Positions 1-5,690 of a stretch of DNA of 6,109 bases are shown here, piece by piece. Where the stretch lies: positions 1 through 6,109 of the forward strand of contig JALZUV010000132.1 in the NCBI GenBank assembly GCA_023301245.1, read 5' to 3'. Within the stretch, counting starts at the first letter, position 1. Every line of letters starts with the position of its first letter. This DNA comes from Rickettsiales bacterium. GTDB lineage: Bacteria > Pseudomonadota > Alphaproteobacteria > Rickettsiales > JALZUV01. A model generated the notes under the pieces. That model was not told where the DNA came from. It worked only from the letters and a program-made list of their open reading frames with translations, and ran no database searches. The translations under genes were made by a program, and so were the position numbers.

Positions 1-915
1 AAATTCAGCATCCATCACGAGCGCTTCAAACAACTTCATGTGAATATCAAGGCGGTAAGATTCTTCCGCATCGATAGAAATAATAACGCCATCATCCACT
101 GCAAGGCGGCATAGGTCTTTCAACTTTGGCAGCAGTTCTTTTTCAAGTCGGTCATATTTGGTCGTGTGATATTGCGGATGCAGTGCAGAAAGCTTAATGG
201 AAAGCGACGGCTGCCCTGCATATTCCGATTTACCAATCGCCTTCAAAGCTTTGGTATATTCCACCAAATATTTATGCGCCTGCTGCTGAGTGCGAGCACC
301 TTCGCCGAGGATGTCATAAGACATCATATAGCCTTTTTTATGCGCCGATTTTGCGCGCGCCATGGCCTCTTTAATATTAGTACCCATCACAAATTGCGTA
401 CCAATATATTTGACTGCTTGGCGCAAGCTTTCGCGCACAGTTGGCTCGCCTAAGCTACCCACTAATTTGCGCAATAGCGCGCCAGCTCGTTCGGTTTCAG
501 GCGTGGTGAAATCTAACACCTTACCCGTTAACAACAGCCCCCAGCTTGATGCATTCACCAGCAGCGACTGGCTTTTACCAATATGTTTATCCCAATCACG
601 GCCATCAAATTTATCGCGAATAAGGTCATCCGCCGTGTGGCTATCAGGAATACGCAGGAGCGCTTCAGCCAACGACATAATGGCGATACCTTCTTTAGTA
701 TTCAGCCCATATTCTTGTAAAAACGCCTCAACGCCATTGCCTGTGCCTTCTTTGCGCAGTTTTTGCACAATTTTCTCAGCATCAGCTTGGATAGTATCCA
801 GCACCGATTCATAGCGCGGCAAACTGTCGGCTAGGCGCTTTAATACCACCTCTTCTTCTTCAAAAGCAGCGGCGGAAATATCAAGGTGGTCGGGCGTTGC
901 GGCAATAATATTCAT
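1..915 (-). CDS. putA: PutA, proline dehydrogenase / P5C dehydrogenase, N-terminal 305 residues (cut by window edge)
   Basis: This frame is open from the ATG at 915-913 to the left edge of the window. The product should be bifunctional PutA, which oxidises proline to P5C with FAD (electrons passing to quinone) and then oxidises the P5C-derived semialdehyde to glutamate with NAD. Only the N-terminal part is present: a helical arm (about residues 15-140, with VNASSWGLLLTGK at 121-133) and the start of the proline dehydrogenase barrel. Barrel motifs are GYMMSYDILGE (195-205), SIKLSALHPQY (239-249) and IDAEE (281-285). K241 and D282 lie 41 residues apart, the same spacing as active-site K329 and D370 of E. 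coli PutA. The position is 88 residues earlier than in E. coli, because the ribbon-helix-helix DNA-binding domain is missing. It is therefore probably a purely enzymatic, non-autoregulating PutA. A shorter monofunctional PRODH is less likely given the PutA-type arm. No strong ribosome binding site is visible. Confidence 0.93.
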   Translation of the reverse strand, partial: MNIIAATPDHLDISAAAFEEEEVVLKRLADSLPRYESVLDTIQADAEKIVQKLRKEGTGNGVEAFLQEYGLNTKEGIAIMSLAEALLRIPDSHTADDLIRDKFDGRDWDKHIGKSQSLLVNASSWGLLLTGKVLDFTTPETERAGALLRKLVGSLGEPTVRESLRQAVKYIGTQFVMGTNIKEAMARAKSAHKKGYMMSYDILGEGARTQQQAHKYLVEYTKALKAIGKSEYAGQPSLSIKLSALHPQYHTTKYDRLEKELLPKLKDLCRLAVDDGVIISIDAEESYRLDIHMKLFEALVMDAEF

Positions 916-1014
916 AGAAAGCTAATGCCAGCGACAAGACATGCTGTCAAGCGAAGTCGATAGTCAAAATGCGAAATACTTGTGATTAGTATTCTTTATG
1001 CTTAAAACCCTTAT
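916..1014. promoter_or_regulatory. Divergent intergenic region between putA and the cysD-like gene
   Basis: These 99 bp separate two genes read outward and must hold both promoters. On the minus strand there is a perfect TTGACA at 950-945 and a second TTGACT at 967-962. Neither has a convincing -10 element at 16-18 nt; the best partner for the first is CATTAG, which would place transcription start almost at the putA ATG. On the plus strand TATGCT (997-1002) resembles a -10 box but has no -35 at proper spacing. The role follows from gene orientation; the exact elements are guesses. Confidence 0.3.
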
Positions 1015-1860
1015 ATGACAGTTAGCGACCCACACCTAAACTCCCTTGAAGCGCAATCGATTTACATCTTTCGCGAGGCCTTTAATAAAATCGATAATAT
1101 CGGTATGTTATGGAGCTTTGGTAAAGATAGTAATGTGATGATTCACCTTGCCCGCAAAGCCTTCTTTGGCCGTATCCCCTTCCCGCTGGTACATTGCGAT
1201 ACAGAACTCGAAATGCCCGAAGTATACGCGTTCCGCGACCGATACGTAAAGGAATGGGAGGTAAATTTCCTCTCGCCCACCTGCCCGCCGCTGGAACAAA
1301 CCGATACTTCCCTACCCCATTCTGCCCGCATTGCGGCGCGCAAAACACTGGGGCTTGCCGAGGTCATTAAGGAACATAAATTCAACGGTATCGTTACGGG
1401 CATCCGCCGCGACGAGGAAGGCACCCGCGCCAAGGAACGCTATTTCAGCCCTCGTGGCGAGGCAGGCGAATGGGACGTAAAAGACCAACCGCCCGAATTT
1501 TGGGATCAATTTAAAACCGATTTCCCACCTGAAACCCACATTCGTGTCCACCCGCTGCTGCATTGGACGGAATTGGATGTTTGGCTCTATATTAAACGCG
1601 AGGGCATCCCTATCGTGCCGCTTTATTACGCCAAAAAATATAATGAATTTGAAGGCAAAGACTTCGGCGGCAAATCCATGCGCTTCCGCTCACTAGGCGA
1701 GCGCGGCATTACTTGGCCGCTTGAATCTGAGGCCGACACTATCGATAAAATCATCGCCGAACTGCGCACCACCAAAGTAAGCGAGCGCTCAGGCCGCCCC
1801 ATGGGAGCCGACGAAGATGAAAGCAGTTTTGAGCGATTACGCGCGGCTGGCTATATGTAG
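1015..1860 (+). CDS. cysD: CysD-like sulfate adenylyltransferase subunit 2 / PAPS-reductase-family protein
   Basis: This 281-residue protein is similar to CysD, the catalytic subunit of the CysDN ATP sulfurylase, which makes adenosine 5'-phosphosulfate from ATP and sulfate in the cytoplasm. Visible family features are the opening helix LEAQSIYIFRE (11-21), the PP-loop SFGKDS (34-39) followed by VMIHLARKAFF, the segment GIRRDEEGTRAKER (129-142), the HWTELDVWLYI block (183-193), RFRSLGERG (223-231) and a C-terminal SERSGR (256-261). E. coli CysD is about 302 residues, so this one is slightly short. The segment after the second strand reads HCDTELEMPEVYAFRD where E. coli has DTGWKFREMYEFRD, so the substrate region has diverged. 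No cysN, cysC, cysH or cysI lies beside it; the neighbours are putA and an acetyltransferase. The fold assignment is firm. ATP sulfurylase activity is inferred and depends on a CysN encoded elsewhere. No clear ribosome binding site precedes the ATG. Confidence 0.82.
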   Translation: MTVSDPHLNSLEAQSIYIFREAFNKIDNIGMLWSFGKDSNVMIHLARKAFFGRIPFPLVHCDTELEMPEVYAFRDRYVKEWEVNFLSPTCPPLEQTDTSLPHSARIAARKTLGLAEVIKEHKFNGIVTGIRRDEEGTRAKERYFSPRGEAGEWDVKDQPPEFWDQFKTDFPPETHIRVHPLLHWTELDVWLYIKREGIPIVPLYYAKKYNEFEGKDFGGKSMRFRSLGERGITWPLESEADTIDKIIAELRTTKVSERSGRPMGADEDESSFERLRAAGYM

Positions 1861-1861
1861 G

Positions 1862-1948
1862 GATGACCTTCCGCCCCATCACCGAAAACGCGAAGAATAT
1901 GTGGATACTCACATTATGTTTCTCGATTTAACACAGCATGGCACTTAA
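1862..1948 (+). pseudogene. Decayed C-terminal fragment of a GNAT acetyltransferase
   Basis: Read in frame from 1862 this stretch encodes DDLPPHHRKREEYVDTHIM and then FLDLTQHGT before a TAA at 1946-1948. The part HHRKREEYVDTHIMF closely matches the end of the intact GNAT protein downstream (YHRKRQEYVDAHILF). Over the 19 codons 1874-1930 versus 2441-2497 I count 12 identical residues and about 39 of 57 identical bases. The fragment has no start codon in frame and no room for a catalytic domain, because the cysD stop codon lies one base upstream. It is best read as the tail of a former tandem paralogue. The divergence is too high for a recent copy, and most differences are at third positions or conservative, so the tail was once under protein-level selection. 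Confidence 0.72.
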
Positions 1949-2017
1949 TGGTTCACGCTAAGTATCCCTAGCTTTAGTTCGCTTGCCGCTACGAATTTCA
2001 TCCCCTACCAATAAATT

Positions 2018-2503
2018 ATGCAGTTTCGTATTATATCGCGCGAGGAATATCCATTGGTGCAGCCCATGCTGCGCGAAATATGCGATTCTGAAGAGTTTAT
2101 CTATCTCGGAAAAGATGCGACTGATGATGACATGCTTCATTGCTTCCTCGGCGATGGCTATGAAACTTGGGTGGTGGAAGAAAATGACGAAGCCCTCGGA
2201 TGCTATTTTATTTGCCCCAATCAAAAGCATTTAGGCAGCCATGTTGCCAATGCGGGTTATGTGGTAGCACGCCATGCGCGTGGGCGTGGCATTGGCCGAA
2301 AAATGGGCGAACATTCATTTGTTCGAGCGAAAGAACTTGGCTACCGCGCGATGCAATATAACTTTGTTATCAGCAGCAATCAAACCGCCATGAACCTTTG
2401 GAAAAGCCTTGGTATGGAAATTATTGGCACCATTCCTAACGGCTATCACCGCAAGCGCCAAGAGTATGTTGATGCACATATTTTATTCAAAGAATTACGC
2501 TAG
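2018..2503 (+). CDS. GNAT-family N-acetyltransferase, substrate unknown
   Basis: This complete 161-residue protein has the length usual for a single GNAT domain, which transfers an acetyl group from acetyl-CoA to an amine. The acetyl-CoA pyrophosphate-binding motif A is clear: strand AGYVVARHA (79-87), then RGRGIGRKMG (88-97), fitting the R/Q-x-x-G-x-G/A consensus. Motif B follows as FVISSNQTAMNLWKSLGMEIIGTIP (starting at 116), with the typical Asn and the hydrophobic helix-turn. The C-terminus GYHRKRQEYVDAHILF (142-157) recurs in the remnant at 1862-1948. The N-terminal half (to about 75) carries many acidic residues, as in GNATs that accept small amines or amino acids. It lies 34 bp before the RimB-RimK gene and could be cotranscribed with it. 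RimI-like ribosomal acetylation or amino-acid-analogue acetylation are both possible, and nothing in the sequence decides between them. The ribosome binding site is weak; the start is chosen because IISREEYPLV is a normal GNAT first strand and helix. Confidence 0.85.
   Translation: MQFRIISREEYPLVQPMLREICDSEEFIYLGKDATDDDMLHCFLGDGYETWVVEENDEALGCYFICPNQKHLGSHVANAGYVVARHARGRGIGRKMGEHSFVRAKELGYRAMQYNFVISSNQTAMNLWKSLGMEIIGTIPNGYHRKRQEYVDAHILFKELR
2441..2497 (+). repeat. Diverged direct repeat, copy 2 (copy 1 at 1874-1930)
   Basis: These 57 bases encode GYHRKRQEYVDAHILFKEL at the end of the GNAT gene and align without gaps to 1874-1930, about 68% identical by hand count. The two copies are in direct orientation 567 bp apart, roughly one GNAT gene length (about 490 bp) plus a spacer. 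That is what a former tandem gene pair would leave. The similarity is strongest at the protein level, so this is a paralogous gene end and not a mobile repeat. Confidence 0.65.
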
Positions 2504-2536
2504 CGCCCAATAAAAAACTGGTGTATCTGGCAATCT

Positions 2537-3922
2537 ATGACACAGAAAATCGTTATTGGTAAAGAAGAATGGGGCGGCATGCCAGAGCTTGGCTTGCCTG
2601 CGGTAAAAATGCGTATTGATACGGGGGCAAAAACCTCGTCGCTACACGCGTTTAACATTCATACGTTTGAAGAAAGCGGAAAACGCTTTGTGCATTTCGA
2701 TATTCACCCCATTCAAAATAATCGCAAGCTCATTCAAAGTTGCCGCGCGATGGTGGTCGATACCCGCAAGGTTAAAAGCTCAAGCGGCGATGCAGAAACG
2801 CGCCATGTTATCCGCACCCCCATCACCCTAGGCAGCGAATCTTGGGATATTGAAATTACCCTCACCAACCGCGATTCGATGGGTTACCGCATGTTACTTG
2901 GGCGTGAAGCCATGACCAAACGTGCGCTGATTGACCCTGACGCTTCCTTCTGCCTTGGCGAAATTACGCCATCAGAAGCCTCTGTTCACTACCAAAAAGC
3001 ACGCCCCAAAGGCAATGGCCTTAAAATTGTACTACTGGCCAGCAACCCTGCCCTCTATTCCAACCAGCGTATTATGGAAGCAGCCGAAGAGCGCGGCCAT
3101 GAAGTGCAGTTTGTTGACCTTGCCCAATGTTATATGAACATTAGCGCCAGCGAGCCTGAAATTCATTATCGCGGTGGCCAGTTGCTCAACGATGTTGATG
3201 CGGTTATTCCACGCATTCGCCCTAGCATGACCTTCTATGGTTGCTCCATCGCCCGCCAATTTGCCGCGATTGGTAAATATGTGCTCAATGATTCGGACTC
3301 TATCGCCCGCTCGCGCGATAAGTTACGAAGCTTGCAAATATTATCAGGCAACGGCATAGCCATGCCCACCACAGGCTATGCAAAATCGGCAGTCGATACG
3401 CGTAGCATCATCAAAATGGTCGGCGGCGCGCCGTTAATTGTGAAGCTGCTGGAAGGCACGCAAGGCAAAGGCGTAGTATTGGCAGAAACTAATAAAGCCG
3501 CCGAGTCGGTTATCAATGCTTTCAAAAGCCTAAACGCAAATATTCTCGTGCAAGAATTTATCAAAGAAGCGGATGGCAAAGACATTCGCTGCTTCGTGAT
3601 TGACGGCAAGGTGGTCGGCTCTATCCAGCGCGAAGCTGCCGCAGGTGAGTTTCGCGCAAATCTACACTTAGGCGGCACGGCAAGCTCGGTGAAAATCACC
3701 CCGCTAGAGCGTAAACTCGCCATTCACGCTGCCAAAGCCATGGGGTTAGAAGTGGCTGGCGTCGATATCATTCGCGCTAAAGATGGCCCTAAAGTGCTGG
3801 AAATTAACTCGTCGCCTGGGCTAGAAGGCATCGAAACCATCACCGGCAAAAATATCGCAGGAATGATGATTGAATGTATCGAAAAATACTCGGCAAAAGC
3901 CAAGAAACGAAAAGCTGCTTAA
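2537..3922 (+). CDS. rimK: Fused RimB-type aspartic protease domain and RimK S6-glutamate ligase
   Basis: This 461-residue protein has two parts. Residues 1-142 form a Zn_protease/RimB domain (retropepsin-like fold) with MRIDTGAKTSSLHA (25-38, putative catalytic D28) and the conserved closing RMLLGREAM (118-126). After a short linker (about 143-160), residues 162-450 are a complete RimK, which is about 300 residues in E. coli. Motifs are the N-terminal KIVLLASNPALYSNQRIMEA (from 163), VIPRIRPSMTFYG (223-235), DKLRSLQIL (261-269), the ATP-grasp glycine loop VKLLEGTQGKGVVLAE (302-317), VQEFIKEADGKDIRC (338-352) and the metal-binding end VLEINSSPGLEGIE (420-433). RimK adds glutamates to the C-terminus of ribosomal protein S6. 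In Pseudomonas a separate RimB modulates RimK, and here both sit on one chain. The tail KAKKRKAA is basic. The start is supported by QKIVIGKEEW, the usual opening strand of the RimB domain. Alternative ATP-grasp substrates cannot be excluded. Confidence 0.92.
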   Translation: MTQKIVIGKEEWGGMPELGLPAVKMRIDTGAKTSSLHAFNIHTFEESGKRFVHFDIHPIQNNRKLIQSCRAMVVDTRKVKSSSGDAETRHVIRTPITLGSESWDIEITLTNRDSMGYRMLLGREAMTKRALIDPDASFCLGEITPSEASVHYQKARPKGNGLKIVLLASNPALYSNQRIMEAAEERGHEVQFVDLAQCYMNISASEPEIHYRGGQLLNDVDAVIPRIRPSMTFYGCSIARQFAAIGKYVLNDSDSIARSRDKLRSLQILSGNGIAMPTTGYAKSAVDTRSIIKMVGGAPLIVKLLEGTQGKGVVLAETNKAAESVINAFKSLNANILVQEFIKEADGKDIRCFVIDGKVVGSIQREAAAGEFRANLHLGGTASSVKITPLERKLAIHAAKAMGLEVAGVDIIRAKDGPKVLEINSSPGLEGIETITGKNIAGMMIECIEKYSAKAKKRKAA

Positions 3923-3940
3923 CATTAGCGTGACTTTAGG

Positions 3941-3970
3941 TTACATTGCATCCAGAAAAATAACTAAAAT
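3941..3970 (+). promoter_or_regulatory. Possible promoter of the xseB-ispA-unknown-recR cluster
   Basis: TAAAAT at 3965-3970 matches five of six bases of a sigma-70 -10 box and lies 9 bp before the xseB start. The candidate -35 elements are poor: TTACAT at 3941-3946 with an 18-nt spacer, or TTGCAT at 3946-3951 with a spacer of only 13. The 57-bp gap after rimK is AT-rich and has no strong terminator hairpin, so read-through from rimK is also possible. Confidence 0.22.
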
Positions 3971-3979
3971 TAAGTCGCT

Positions 3980-4231
3980 ATGTCTGCTGAAAAAGCCCCT
4001 AAAATTGAAGAGATGAACTTTGAATCTGCCCTTGGCGAATTAGAAGGCATCGTACGTAAGCTCGAAAATGGTCAAGCCTCGCTTGATGATAGCATCACCG
4101 ATTATACACGCGGTACGAAGTTAAAAGAGCATTGCGAAACTAAGCTAAAAGAAGCCACCTTAAAGGTGGAGAAAATTGTTCAACAAGCAGATGGCTCGAC
4201 CACCACCGAGCCCTTTAGCACCGAAGGATAA
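3980..4231 (+). CDS. xseB: Exodeoxyribonuclease VII small subunit
   Basis: The 83-residue product is XseB, several copies of which bind each XseA large subunit to form exonuclease VII. This enzyme degrades single-stranded DNA from both ends into acid-soluble oligonucleotides. The family core is clear: FESALGELEGIVRKLENG (14-31), a first helix ending in the conserved E-x-G turn, then ASLDDSITDYTRGTKL (33-48) and a second helix to about residue 69. The length is typical (about 75-85). Residues 1-12 are a charged lead and the tail (70-83) is polar and probably disordered. A later ATG at 4013 (M12, with GAAGAG just before it) could also serve as start, but related proteins often carry such a lead. 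xseA is not in the window. The stop lies 3 nt before ispA, so the two are probably translated in coupling. Confidence 0.92.
   Translation: MSAEKAPKIEEMNFESALGELEGIVRKLENGQASLDDSITDYTRGTKLKEHCETKLKEATLKVEKIVQQADGSTTTEPFSTEG
4223..4228 (+). promoter_or_regulatory. Ribosome binding site of ispA
   Basis: GAAGGA lies inside the last xseB codons with six bases before the ispA ATG at 4235. It is the best Shine-Dalgarno match in the window, supports this ispA start over later ATGs, and fits translational coupling of the two genes. Confidence 0.65.
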
Positions 4232-4234
4232 ATT

Positions 4235-5197
4235 ATGACGGATTTACAAGCCGCGCTGGAAGAAGTTTCCGATGCATTGAATGAAACGATGGACACCCTC
4301 CTACCCGGCGGCGAGACCGTATCAGAGAACGTGCTAAGCTTCCCTAACGCTAGCCCCGACACCGCCTCGACTGGCGGCTCTTACGCAGCGGATCAAGAAA
4401 ATACGATTATTGAAGCCATGCGCTATTCAGCTCTTTCAGGCGGCAAGCGATTGCGTCCATTTTTAACGGTAAAATGCGCTAACTTATTTGGCGTTTCGCT
4501 CAAAGCATCGCTTAATACCGCCGCCGCGATTGAGTTCATCCATACTTACTCGCTCATTCACGATGATTTACCCGCGATGGATGATGATGATTTACGCCGT
4601 GGCAAACCCTCGGCTCACATTAAATTTGGTGAAGCAGCTGCTGTTTTAGCGGGGGATGCCCTACTGACTTACGCGTTCCAAGTGCTCGCAAGCGAACAGG
4701 TTCACGCGAACCCCGCCGTGCGTTGCGACTTAATTCAAAGCCTAACGCGTGCTGCGGGTTACAACGGCATGGTAGCAGGTCAAATGCTTGATTTAGAAGC
4801 TGAAAACCGCAAATTAAGTGTTGATGAAATTATCCGCCTACAGCGCCTAAAAACAGGTGAAATGTTCGCTGTTTCCTGCGAAGCAGGGGCAATTTTGGGC
4901 ACAGCTCCCCATAAAATGCGCTCGGCACTACGCCGTTACGCCCATGATATGGGCTTAGCCTTCCAAATTCGCGATGACCTGCTTGATGCAGAAGGCAAGC
5001 GCGAAGAAACGGGCAAGGCTGTTAATAAAGATAAAGCCGCTGGCAAAGCCACATTGATTGAAGCGCTCGGCATTGACCGCGCAAAAGAGCAATCAAAAAC
5101 ACTGGCACAACAAGCCATCAACCATTTGAATGTATTTGATAAAAAGGCTGATATCCTTCGCGAACTCGCTGACTTTGTCGTGACACGTAGGAGCTAA
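4235..5197 (+). CDS. ispA: Farnesyl diphosphate synthase (short-chain polyprenyl synthase)
   Basis: The 320-residue protein is a trans-prenyltransferase. It condenses DMAPP or GPP with IPP to give farnesyl diphosphate, the precursor of undecaprenyl phosphate and quinone side chains. Visible motifs are SGGKRLRPFL (68-77, IPP binding), the first aspartate-rich motif with bacterial two-residue insertion HDDLPAMDDDDLRRGKPS (109-126, key D110, D111, D116), GDALLTYAFQVL (140-151), NGMVAGQMLDLEAE (177-190), LKTGEMF (205-211) and the second aspartate motif FQIRDDLLDAEG (243-254, D247, D248, D251). Y105, five residues before the first motif, fits a farnesyl-length product. E. coli IspA is 299 residues; the extra length lies in a low-complexity linker at about 25-55, rich in S, T, A, G and N, between the first helix and the usual IIEAMRYSALSGG. 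The gene follows xseB as in many proteobacteria, but the common downstream partner dxs is missing. Geranylgeranyl product specificity is less likely but not excluded. Confidence 0.93.
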   Translation: MTDLQAALEEVSDALNETMDTLLPGGETVSENVLSFPNASPDTASTGGSYAADQENTIIEAMRYSALSGGKRLRPFLTVKCANLFGVSLKASLNTAAAIEFIHTYSLIHDDLPAMDDDDLRRGKPSAHIKFGEAAAVLAGDALLTYAFQVLASEQVHANPAVRCDLIQSLTRAAGYNGMVAGQMLDLEAENRKLSVDEIIRLQRLKTGEMFAVSCEAGAILGTAPHKMRSALRRYAHDMGLAFQIRDDLLDAEGKREETGKAVNKDKAAGKATLIEALGIDRAKEQSKTLAQQAINHLNVFDKKADILRELADFVVTRRS

Positions 5198-5233
5198 AAT
5201 TCACCCCTAAGGTAAAGGCCAATAAAAATAATA

Positions 5234-5689
5234 ATGAAACGCCTCATTCTCACTTCTATATTTATCATTTGGTGCCAATCGGCACAGGCAGCTGTCTGTG
5301 CCAAATCAACCGAGTATCAAGCACTAAACATGCGTGCATTGCAGAGCGAATTAATGGTGGCGGCGCTAAGCTGTAGCCAACGTCGCAATTACAACTGGTT
5401 TGCCACGCAATATAAGCCGCAGCTAAATGCTTATGGCACGCAAATTATCAACTTCTTTAAACGTCATGGCGCTAAAGATAATGGCGAGAAGCTGCTTAAT
5501 GACTTTATTACGAAAATGGCTAACCGTGCTTCACGCGCCAGCCTTGGCCGTAGCCAGCAACAATATTGTGGCGAAGTAGCCTCGCTTTACGGCGTACTTG
5601 AAAAAGGTAATTTCAATAAAGTTGCCAACCTCGCCAATCGTTATTACGCCTCATGGCATCAGGTGCCAATTTGCAAAGTTAAGGGCTAA
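5234..5689 (+). CDS. Small secreted or periplasmic protein of unknown function
   Basis: This 151-residue protein begins with a clear Sec signal peptide: MKR, a hydrophobic stretch (LILTSIFIIW, 4-13), and a cleavage-type AQA-A at 17-20. It is therefore exported, probably to the periplasm. C14 lies inside the signal but lacks a proper lipobox, so a lipoprotein is unlikely. The mature part has four cysteines (C22, C47, C112, C147), enough for two disulfides, and looks all-helical: ALQSELMVAALSC (35-47), YNWFATQYKPQLNAYG (53-68), INFFKRHGA (72-80) and LLNDFITKMANRAS (87-100). I do not recognise a named domain. The pattern resembles conserved unannotated proteins I associate with Alphaproteobacteria, an impression I cannot confirm here. 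It lies 36 bp after ispA and 1 nt before recR, so it is probably cotranscribed with both. It contains no enzyme motif that I can see. A weak purine stretch (AAGG near 5208) lies too far upstream to define a ribosome binding site. Confidence 0.8.
   Translation: MKRLILTSIFIIWCQSAQAAVCAKSTEYQALNMRALQSELMVAALSCSQRRNYNWFATQYKPQLNAYGTQIINFFKRHGAKDNGEKLLNDFITKMANRASRASLGRSQQQYCGEVASLYGVLEKGNFNKVANLANRYYASWHQVPICKVKG
5681..5685 (+). promoter_or_regulatory. Ribosome binding site of recR
   Basis: AAGGG overlaps the last sense codons of the secreted-protein gene and lies five bases before the recR ATG at 5691. With only one base between the upstream stop codon and this ATG, translation of the two genes is likely coupled. 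Confidence 0.5.
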
Positions 5690-5690
5690 A

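Noticed and set aside
166..814. Plus-strand open frames of 95 and 150 codons
   Set aside because: They lie antisense to putA, whose minus-strand frame is open across the whole region and carries clear proline dehydrogenase motifs. Their translations show no recognisable domain.
980..1002. TTGTGA and TATGCT as a promoter for the cysD-like gene
   Set aside because: The spacer is only 11 bases, too short for a sigma-70 promoter.
1082..1563. Several minus-strand open frames inside the cysD-like gene
   Set aside because: They are antisense shadows of a well-supported coding frame, overlap each other in different frames and have no domain features.
1861..2017. Site of a mobile element between the cysD-like gene and GNAT
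   Set aside because: No transposase, terminal inverted repeats or target-site duplication can be seen; the only structure is the GNAT gene remnant.
1958..2234. Two overlapping open frames of 83 (+) and 90 (-) codons across the start of the GNAT gene
   Set aside because: The GNAT frame has a family-consistent N-terminus and motifs; these frames extend into noncoding sequence and look like shadows.
3376..3723. Minus-strand open frame of 115 codons
   Set aside because: It is antisense to the ATP-grasp core of RimK, and its length is explained by the codon bias of the real gene.
3929..3943. Possible hairpin GTGAC-TTTAG-GTTAC after rimK
   Set aside because: The stem is only five pairs including a G-T wobble, is not GC-rich and lacks a following T-run, so it is not a credible terminator.
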